Origin: an uncultured Chloroflexota bacterium
GTDB taxonomy: Bacteria > Chloroflexota > Limnocylindria > Limnocylindrales > Limnocylindraceae
Direction of reading: 5' to 3'
DNA length: 9,726 nucleotides
NCBI GenBank assembly: GCA_903944295.1
Contig: CAJARA010000082.1
Location: 1 to 9,726 of the forward strand
The notes under the pieces were generated by a model. The model made no database searches, was not told where the DNA came from, and saw only the letters and a program-made list of their open reading frames with translations. The position numbers and the translations under genes were made by a program. Of the stretch, positions 1-4,548 are shown piece by piece. How positions within the stretch are numbered: position 1 is the first letter of the stretch; the number at the start of each line of letters is the position of its first letter.

Positions 1-69
1 CTCCTCGCCACGATCGTGCTGCACGCTGCATATAACGCGCTGCTCGTCCTCGCCACCTTCGCGGCGTAA
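1..69 (+). CDS. CPBP-family intramembrane protease, C-terminal end (partial)
   Basis: An open frame enters from the left edge and ends at TAA (67-69), giving 22 residues, LLATIVLHAAYNALLVLATF plus AA. The stretch is hydrophobic and carries H-x-x-x-N (HAAYN). In the CPBP (Abi/CAAX-like) glutamic intramembrane proteases the last conserved motif is a membrane helix with this His and Asn near the C terminus, close to the end of the protein. Family members cleave within the membrane or act in bacteriocin self-protection. Everything upstream is outside the window, so the catalytic Glu-Glu motif cannot be checked. Another polytopic membrane protein ending in a similar helix is possible. Confidence 0.55.
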   Translation, partial: LLATIVLHAAYNALLVLATFAA

Positions 70-212
70 CCTCACCGCCGCGTAGCCTCCTACATTTCCA
101 CACAGGGCGCGTACTCGTGCGCTACACGGCGCCGCCCATAGTGGCGATGCCTTCGGTGGCGTAGCGGGAAAACGGCGGGCTCGCCGCGTCACCGGAGGCA
201 CCAGATACAAGG

Positions 213-220
213 GGAGGTGA
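213..220 (+). promoter_or_regulatory. Shine-Dalgarno sequence of the radC-like gene
   Basis: GGAGGTGA is fully complementary to the 3' end of 16S rRNA (UCACCUCC). It decides the start of the following gene. The GTG at 217 lies inside this element and the GTG at 223 is only 2 nt after it. The GTG at 226 is 5 nt after it, the same spacing seen at the foldase gene (4537-4543 to 4549). Confidence 0.7.
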
Positions 221-225
221 GCGTG

Positions 226-894
226 GTGATCGCAGAGAGCCCAGAGACGAATTCATCAAGCGAAGCGGTACATAGTGACGACAGCCTCCTCGCTGCGATT
301 GAAGTGTTGGCGGGGATTTCTGGACTTGCTGAGCGTCTTCGTCACGCGTTGGAGGGTGAGCCGGAGCAGCTCTTTCACGCGCACATCGGCGCGCGACTGA
401 TTCGCGCAGGCGTTTCTGTGGAAGAGTCGGATCGCGTGCAGCAGGTCATGCAGGCACTTGCTACGGCCGCTTCGTGGTGGCCGGCGGGGCGTCAGCGTGT
501 GCAGTCGCCCGCGGATCTTGCTGCGCTCGCAACGCCGCTGCTCGCGCGGCGTGAACAGGAGGAGCTTCACGTTGCGGTGGTTGACGGGCGTAACGGGCTG
601 CTTGCGTTGCATCAGGTGTATGTAGGGACGGCAACGGGGACAAGTGTGCGCATTGCTGAGCTCCTTCGCCCAGTGGTAGAGGGGGGCGGTGTTGGCTTTG
701 CACTCGTGCACAACCATCCGAGCGGCGATCCGGAGCCGTCGGAGGAGGATCTGCGGCTGACGGCGGAGGTGGTGGCGGCGGCGCGACTGCTCGACCTTGA
801 GTTCCTCGACCACCTCGTGATCGGGCGCGGTCGCTGGGCGAGCATCCGTTCGCAGCGACCCACGATCTGGGCCGCCACGGCGGTGCCAGACTAG
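226..894 (+). CDS. radC: RadC-family JAB/MPN domain protein
   Basis: A 222-residue protein of the RadC (UPF0758) family. Residues about 95-213 form the JAB1/MPN metalloprotease-like domain. The JAMM zinc signature is HNHPSGDPEPSEED, with H162, H164 and D175 as ligands, and a preceding acidic REQEEL strand at about 109-114 may supply the catalytic Glu. LDHLVIGRGRWASI near the C terminus is also typical. RadC was historically linked to DNA repair; its biochemical role remains unclear, and in vivo function is not established. The N-terminal 90 residues occupy the place of the usual helix-hairpin-helix part, but the expected G-I-G turn is replaced by AGVSVEES, so DNA binding may be weakened. The start was chosen from the strong GGAGGTGA; GTG at 217 or 223 would add three or one residues. 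The gene lies 26 nt before mreB, a pairing common in bacteria. Confidence 0.9.
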   Translation: MIAESPETNSSSEAVHSDDSLLAAIEVLAGISGLAERLRHALEGEPEQLFHAHIGARLIRAGVSVEESDRVQQVMQALATAASWWPAGRQRVQSPADLAALATPLLARREQEELHVAVVDGRNGLLALHQVYVGTATGTSVRIAELLRPVVEGGGVGFALVHNHPSGDPEPSEEDLRLTAEVVAAARLLDLEFLDHLVIGRGRWASIRSQRPTIWAATAVPD

Positions 895-905
895 CGGGAG
901 GCTGG

Positions 906-914
906 TGCTACCAT
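906..914 (+). promoter_or_regulatory. Extended -10 promoter of mreB, predicted leaderless start
   Basis: TGCTACCAT fits TG-n-TAnnnT, an extended -10 box. Transcription would start about 7 nt after the hexamer, at the A of the mreB ATG (921). No usable Shine-Dalgarno sequence exists: the nearest purine run, GGGAGG at 896-901, is 19 nt from the ATG. No convincing -35 box is visible, as expected for an extended -10 promoter. If correct, mreB is made from a leaderless mRNA, at least in part, and need not depend on radC transcription. Confidence 0.45.
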
Positions 915-920
915 CGCTCA

Positions 921-1973
921 ATGCTCAACCGCCTCTACAGCCTCTTCTCCAACGACGTTGGGATCGACCTCGGCACGGCGAACACCCTCGTCCATGTTCA
1001 TGGGAAGGGGATCGTCATTAGTGAGCCATCTGTTGTTGCAGTTGAGGCGAAGTCGCGCAAGGTGATCGCCATTGGCGCTGAAGCGAAGCGCATGCTCGGT
1101 CGAACCCCAGCGAACATTGTTGCCATTCGACCGCTCCGCGACGGCGTCATCTCCGACGCAGCGGTGACGGAACAGATGATTAGCTACTACGTGCGGAAGG
1201 TGCACTCGGGCGGCTGGCTCGCTGCGCGGCCACGCATGATCATCGGCATCCCATCTGGCGTGACGGAAGTGGAGAAGCGCGCCGTGCGCGACGCGGCGTT
1301 GAAGGCGGGGGCGCGGTGGGTCCGCCTCGTTGAAGAGCCGATGGCCGCCGCGATCGGTGCAGGACTCGCCGTTGCTGAGCCATCCGGCAGCATGATCGTT
1401 GACATTGGTGGCGGCACCACGGAAGTTGCCGTGACGAGCCTCGGCGGCATCGTCACCGCGCGAAGCATTCGCATTGCTGGCGATGAGATGGACGAGAACA
1501 TCGTTGCTTACGCTCGCCGCAAGTACAACATGCTCCTTGGCGAGCGCACCGCAGAAGATATCAAGATCGCGATTGGCTCAGCGCACTCTGGCGAGTGGGA
1601 TGCACAACGCATCACGCTGCGTGGGCGCGACCTCCTTACTGGCCTACCGCGATCTGTTGAGGTTGGCGCGCCACAGATCCGCGAGGCGATTGAGCCGTCA
1701 CTCGTTGAGATCGTGAATGCGGTGCGCGACACGATTGAAGAGACGCCGCCAGAGTTGGTGGCAGACATCATGGATCAGGGGATCGTTCTCGCCGGCGGTG
1801 GTGCGCTCCTGCTCGGGATTGAGATTCGACTCGCCGCTGAGACAAACATGCCAGTTCGCATCGCCGATGACCCACTCACCTGCGTAGTGCGTGGAACAGG
1901 GATCATCTTGCAAGAGGTGGAGACGCTGGAGAAGCTGCTCGTGCCAGAGACTTACCAGCGCCCACTCCGGTAA
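921..1973 (+). CDS. mreB: Rod shape-determining protein MreB
   Basis: A 350-residue actin homologue of normal MreB length. It polymerises on the inner face of the membrane and guides the elongation peptidoglycan machinery. Visible actin-fold motifs are phosphate-1 NDVGIDLGTANT (11-22), LVEEPMAAAIGAGL (136-149), phosphate-2 IVDIGGGTTEVAV (159-171) and the adenosine motif GIVLAGGGALL (287-297). KYNMLLGERTAEDIKIAIGS (201-220) is also characteristic of MreB rather than of FtsA or DnaK. The N terminus MLNRLYSLFS is amphipathic, as expected for membrane attachment. ATG 921 is the only sensible start: no in-frame start lies close upstream and the protein begins like other MreBs. The gene is followed after 7 nt by mreC. 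The organism is therefore probably rod-shaped or has had rod ancestors. Confidence 0.97.
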   Translation: MLNRLYSLFSNDVGIDLGTANTLVHVHGKGIVISEPSVVAVEAKSRKVIAIGAEAKRMLGRTPANIVAIRPLRDGVISDAAVTEQMISYYVRKVHSGGWLAARPRMIIGIPSGVTEVEKRAVRDAALKAGARWVRLVEEPMAAAIGAGLAVAEPSGSMIVDIGGGTTEVAVTSLGGIVTARSIRIAGDEMDENIVAYARRKYNMLLGERTAEDIKIAIGSAHSGEWDAQRITLRGRDLLTGLPRSVEVGAPQIREAIEPSLVEIVNAVRDTIEETPPELVADIMDQGIVLAGGGALLLGIEIRLAAETNMPVRIADDPLTCVVRGTGIILQEVETLEKLLVPETYQRPLR

Positions 1974-1980
1974 CAGATTC

Positions 1981-2865
1981 ATGCTCTTTCGTTCACGGCT
2001 TCGAACGGGGCGTCGCACAGGAGTCTCACTCGGCGGGCGCGGGACTCCGGCGCTGATCGTCCTCTCACTGCTCCTCCTTCTCACCTCTAGTACCCCACCA
2101 AGCATTGCGGTGCGCGACGGCGCCTCCAGCCTGCTCCGCGTCCTAACCGAGCCGATCGCCGCGGTTGGACGCGGCCTTGCCGTGATCGGTGCAGTTGCCG
2201 CGGATGTCCAGGCGCTTCGCACGCGCCTCGCTCTCACACTGCAAGAACGCGATGAGGCCGCCGCCTCCGCCTCTCGCGTAGCGAGCCTTGAGCGGGAGAT
2301 CACCGAACTTCAGGCGATCCTTGACCTTCGCTCATCAATCTCGTTCAGCAGCATTGCGGTGCAGGTGGTGGCGCGCGACTTTGAGATTGGGAAGCGGCTG
2401 GTGATCATTGATCGTGGGACACGCGATGGGATCACTGAAGGCGACGTAGTGATCGGTGCGGGAGGCACGCTTGCTGGTCGCGTCATCTCGGTCGCGGAGG
2501 GGAGCGCACAGGTGCGACTTGTGAGCGACCCAGAGTTCACCGTCACGGCCGAAATCGCCTCCACCGGAGCGATCGGCCTCCTTCATGGTCGAGGCGCAAA
2601 CCCACTCGTGTTTGACGATATTGACGCGCTCCGTGACGTGCCGGTTGGCGCTGAAGTCACCACCTCTGGGATTGAGCTGACCTCCGCGATTCGCTCCGCC
2701 TTCCCACGCGGCCTCTCAATTGGTCGCGTTGTTACGGTGAGTGATCCGTCTGGTGCGGTGATCAAGAGTGCTGAGGTGAAGCCAATCTTGGAGTTGGATG
2801 CGGCACGTACGCTGCTCGTGATCCTTAACTACGGAGGCGGCCTCCAGCCGCCAGTGAGTCCGTAA
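1981..2865 (+). CDS. mreC: Rod shape-determining protein MreC
   Basis: A 294-residue bitopic membrane protein that links MreB filaments to penicillin-binding proteins outside the membrane. Order of parts: a basic cytoplasmic N terminus (1-20), a membrane helix around GTPALIVLSLLLLLT (21-35), a helical coiled-coil-like segment (74-115, ending in LEREITELQAILDLR) and two beta-rich extracellular domains (about 120-280). MreC hallmarks include VVARDFEIGKRLVIIDRG, DGITEGDVVIGAGGTLAGRV (150-168) and FPRGLSIGRV (241-250). ATG 1981 starts 7 nt after mreB and gives a normal N terminus. A longer frame from 1891 would overlap mreB by 83 nt and add an Arg/Cys-rich non-MreC extension, so it is rejected. 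No strong Shine-Dalgarno sequence precedes 1981, which suggests coupling to mreB translation. The usual next genes, mreD and a PBP2, are absent; an oppositely oriented gene ends 8 nt beyond. Confidence 0.93.
   Translation: MLFRSRLRTGRRTGVSLGGRGTPALIVLSLLLLLTSSTPPSIAVRDGASSLLRVLTEPIAAVGRGLAVIGAVAADVQALRTRLALTLQERDEAAASASRVASLEREITELQAILDLRSSISFSSIAVQVVARDFEIGKRLVIIDRGTRDGITEGDVVIGAGGTLAGRVISVAEGSAQVRLVSDPEFTVTAEIASTGAIGLLHGRGANPLVFDDIDALRDVPVGAEVTTSGIELTSAIRSAFPRGLSIGRVVTVSDPSGAVIKSAEVKPILELDAARTLLVILNYGGGLQPPVSP
2833..2852. repeat. GC-rich inverted repeats at the 3' end of mreC
   Basis: Two alternative perfect stems overlap here: GGAGG-cgg-CCTCC (2833-2845) and GGCGGC-ctcca-GCCGCC (2836-2852). 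They sit just before the mreC stop codon and the 8-nt convergent junction with the ABC ATPase gene. Either could fold in both transcripts. There is no T-run on either side, so an intrinsic terminator is not supported. The hairpin may still stabilise 3' ends or pause polymerase, or simply reflect GC-rich coding for the GGGLQPP segment. Confidence 0.25.
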
Positions 2866-2873
2866 GGGATCCG

Positions 2874-3614
2874 TTACTTCAGGCTGCGCTTGCGATACGC
2901 GCCAATCACATCGCTTGCCGTACCATCCGCAATCACGCGACCGTTTTCAATTTGAATCGCGCGCGTGCAGAACTCTTCTGCCGCATCCAAGTCATGGGTC
3001 ACATAGACAATGGCGCGCGCCTTTTTCATGAGGTCAACCATTCGCTTTCTTGACTTCTCCTTAAACGCTTCGTCGCCCGTAGAGAGCACCTCGTCCAAGA
3101 GCAGCACATCGGGCTCAATGGATGTTGCAACGCTAAACCCGAGACGCGCGCGCATGCCTGCGCTGTAGGTACGTGCTGGTGCGTTAGAGAACTCACCGAT
3201 ATCAGCAAACTCCAAGATCTCTGGAATTCGACGCCGCATTTCGGGGGCTGGAATTCCCAGGTACTCACCCACGAGCAGAATGTTCTCCTCCGCGTTCAAC
3301 TCGTCATCAAAGCCCGCTTCAAGCTTGAGGAGTGTTGCGATGGACCCCCGTACTTCGGCTGTTCCCTCATCTGGGGCGATGATCCCCGCGAGTACTTTGA
3401 GAAGGGTGCTCTTCCCTGCACCGTTTGGGCCGATGACCGCTAGTGATTCGCCGGACTCAACGCGTAGGGTGACCCCTCTGAGTGCCCAGAATCGACCACG
3501 CTCATCTAGGCGTTCGTATTGGGTTGCCGCCTTCCGCGCAACCTTTCTTCGGCTCCGCTTGAGGTCGTAGCGAATCCCCATCTCGTGTAACAGGATTGGT
3601 GGAAGCGAACTCAC
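2874..3614 (-). CDS. Polysaccharide/glycopolymer ABC exporter, ATP-binding subunit (Wzt-like)
   Basis: A 246-residue ABC ATPase that would power export of a lipid-linked polysaccharide or wall polymer through the neighbouring permease. Motifs seen: Walker A GPNGAGKST (62-70), ABC signature YSAGM (150-154), Walker B DVLLLDE (169-175) and H-loop VYVTHD (His 207). LSTGDEAFKEKS directly after Walker B is the Wzt/TagH/RfbE-subfamily form. The first 45 residues, with the basic segment DLKRSRRKVARKA, also fit that group. It ends soon after the ATPase core (DVIGAYRKR) and so lacks the carbohydrate-binding C-terminal domain of long Wzt proteins, which recognise capped O-antigens. The start is GTG at 3614, sharing one base with the permease stop (TAGTG) and preceded by AAAGGTG five nt upstream; a longer frame from 3716 would run through the permease gene. 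Substrate is unknown because no glycosyltransferases are in the window. Confidence 0.9.
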   Translation of the reverse strand: MSSLPPILLHEMGIRYDLKRSRRKVARKAATQYERLDERGRFWALRGVTLRVESGESLAVIGPNGAGKSTLLKVLAGIIAPDEGTAEVRGSIATLLKLEAGFDDELNAEENILLVGEYLGIPAPEMRRRIPEILEFADIGEFSNAPARTYSAGMRARLGFSVATSIEPDVLLLDEVLSTGDEAFKEKSRKRMVDLMKKARAIVYVTHDLDAAEEFCTRAIQIENGRVIADGTASDVIGAYRKRSLK

Positions 3615-4468
3615 TAGAGCACCTTTGCAAATGATGGAGAGAGGCGGCGGAACAGATAGATGGACAGCAAGGTGAAAGGAATCGAGGTAAGGCCCGTGAT
3701 CAGCAGCGCAATCCAATCCGGTGACTCACCTGCGTACAGGACGGACCTATACGCATTAAGGATCCACACCATTGGATTGAGCAGCAGAATTGTGTCAAGA
3801 GGCGGATAGTTTCCAGCAATATCGGTGAGTCGATCAAAGCTAAAGAGTGCCGGCGAGACATAGAAGGCGAGTCGCAAGCCGTGCTTTACGAGATTGCTAA
3901 AATCTTGAACGAAGACATTGACCGCACTCAGCGCAATTGCGAGCGGCAGAGTCCAGAGCACTTGAACCAGCATGATGGCGGGAATCGTGAGCACCCACAC
4001 ACTAAGCCGTTCAGGGTAGACAAGGTAGAGCGCACCGAGCGGGATCAAGCCGAAGATGAAGCTCGCCACACTCGAAACGATGGCCGCCGCGGGTAGAACG
4101 ATCTGAGGGAAGGCGATCTGCTGCATCACTCTCCCTTCGCGTCGAACCGATTCGGTTGCGCTCGTTATTGCCATGGTGAACCAGCGCCACGGGAGGATGG
4201 CGGCAAAGAGGAAGAGCGGGAAGGCCGGTTCAGGGCGACGCAGGACGACGCCAACGAGGAGGTAGTAAATGGCGAGCTGAAGCGTTGGGTCAAGGATCAG
4301 CCACGCGTTACCAAGGACCGACTTGCCTTCATTCCGTCGGATCGAAGAACTGGCCAGATACCAGATCAAGCGCCTTCGTTCCCCAATAGAGACAAGGGTC
4401 TCAACAATGAGCCCGATCGGGCCGCGTCGAGGGTGCCCTACGCTCAGCTCCGCGGGGTGGGTCTGCAT
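3614..4468 (-). CDS. Polysaccharide/glycopolymer ABC exporter, ABC-2 permease (Wzm-like)
   Basis: A 284-residue polytopic protein of the ABC-2 type used for O-antigen, capsule or teichoic-type polymers (Wzm, TagG, RfbA families). A cytoplasmic N terminus with RRLIWYLASSSIRRNEGKS (32-50) leads to VLGNAWLILDPTLQLAIYYL (51-70), the typical first-helix pattern. Further hydrophobic segments lie at about 86-101, 121-150, 155-185, 199-211 and 252-273. Family traits include FLFAAILPWRWFTMAITSA, GRVMQQIAFPQIVLP and the NPMVWILNAYRSVLY segment (231-245) before the last helix. ATG 4468 has no Shine-Dalgarno sequence and lies 9 nt after an extended -10 box on the same strand, so near-leaderless initiation is likely. 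The next gene, its ATPase, overlaps by one base, implying a translationally coupled two-gene operon. Hand counts of two 60-base rows (3661, 3841) give 52-55% GC, below a row of the RNase PH gene (7861, 70%); this is suggestive only. Confidence 0.9.
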   Translation of the reverse strand: MQTHPAELSVGHPRRGPIGLIVETLVSIGERRRLIWYLASSSIRRNEGKSVLGNAWLILDPTLQLAIYYLLVGVVLRRPEPAFPLFLFAAILPWRWFTMAITSATESVRREGRVMQQIAFPQIVLPAAAIVSSVASFIFGLIPLGALYLVYPERLSVWVLTIPAIMLVQVLWTLPLAIALSAVNVFVQDFSNLVKHGLRLAFYVSPALFSFDRLTDIAGNYPPLDTILLLNPMVWILNAYRSVLYAGESPDWIALLITGLTSIPFTLLSIYLFRRLSPSFAKVL

Positions 4469-4477
4469 GGTCGGATG

Positions 4478-4486
4478 AGGATAGCA
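4478..4486 (-). promoter_or_regulatory. Extended -10 promoter of the ABC exporter operon
   Basis: Read on the minus strand this is TGCTATCCT, fitting TG-n-TAnnnT. The predicted start, 7 nt downstream of the hexamer, is an A three nt before the permease ATG (4468), leaving almost no leader and no room for a Shine-Dalgarno sequence. It stands back to back with the plus-strand box at 4495-4503, only 8 bp apart, so RNA polymerase cannot occupy both at once. Confidence 0.45.
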
Positions 4487-4494
4487 CCGTCCCC

Positions 4495-4503
4495 TGATAA
4501 ACT
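4495..4503 (+). promoter_or_regulatory. Extended -10 promoter of the foldase-mazG-rph-rdgB operon
   Basis: TGATAAACT fits TG-n-TAnnnT. The predicted transcription start is around A4510/A4511, at the ATG of a 10-codon open frame (4511-4543), 38-39 nt before the foldase ATG. No good -35 box is visible at the expected distance (about 4475-4480). This is the only candidate promoter seen for the downstream four-gene block, whose genes are tightly spaced. Confidence 0.45.
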
Positions 4504-4506
4504 CGC

Positions 4507-4524
4507 CCCAATGCCCAGTTGGGC
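4507..4524. promoter_or_regulatory. Dyad at the predicted transcription start (possible operator or 5' hairpin)
   Basis: Two mutually exclusive inverted repeats overlap: GCCCA-gt-TGGGC (4513-4524) and CCCAA-(7 nt)-TTGGG (4507-4511 and 4519-4523). They lie immediately downstream of the -10 box at 4495-4503, where a repressor could block transcription. In RNA, a GCCC/GGGC hairpin with an AGTT loop would form at the very 5' end. The arms are short (4-5 bp), so chance is a real alternative. Confidence 0.3.
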
Positions 4525-4543
4525 CGCCAGCATAACGAGGTGA
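4511..4543 (+). CDS. Possible leaderless leader peptide (10 codons)
   Basis: ATG at 4511 begins MPSWAASITR and stops at TGA 4541-4543. It has no Shine-Dalgarno sequence but starts at the predicted transcript 5' end, as in leaderless translation. Its stop codon is the TGA inside GAGGTGA, the ribosome-binding site of the foldase gene, five nt before that ATG. Ribosomes ending here could either re-initiate on the foldase ATG or mask its site. The peptide has no run of a regulatory amino acid. It may be a chance frame; the geometry is the only support. Confidence 0.25.
   Translation: MPSWAASITR
4537..4543 (+). promoter_or_regulatory. Shine-Dalgarno sequence of the foldase gene
   Basis: GAGGTGA lies five nt before ATG 4549 and fixes that start. 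A frame opening with TTG at 4519 would begin upstream of this element and is less likely. Confidence 0.7.
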
Positions 4544-4548
4544 CGATC

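Noticed and set aside
70..212. Promoter (TACATT, 91-96) and hairpin CGGCG-ggct-CGCCG in the gap before radC
   Set aside because: The box lacks TG and a -35 and would leave a 120-nt leader. The hairpin is short with no T-run. Neither stands out from chance in GC-rich DNA.
256..921. 221-codon antisense open frame opposite radC
   Set aside because: It lies almost wholly within a recognised gene with clear motifs. The product is Arg/His-rich with no family resemblance, typical of antisense shadows in GC-rich DNA.
1891..1980. 30-codon upstream extension of mreC
   Set aside because: It overlaps mreB, has Arg/Cys-rich composition unlike MreC, and ATG 1981 gives the normal N terminus.
1698..2303. 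201-codon antisense open frame across mreB and mreC
   Set aside because: Low-complexity Arg/Ser-rich shadow of two well-recognised genes, with no plausible start signal.
2833..2852. Intrinsic bidirectional terminator between mreC and the ATPase gene
   Set aside because: Good GC stems but no T-tract on either strand, and the sequence is coding. Kept only as a low-confidence inverted repeat.
3615..3716. 34-codon upstream extension of the ABC ATPase
   Set aside because: It would lie inside the permease gene. GTG 3614 overlaps the permease stop and has AAAGGTG at good spacing.
4519..4548. TTG start adding ten residues to the foldase
   Set aside because: ATG 4549 has GAGGTGA five nt upstream; the TTG has no ribosome-binding site.
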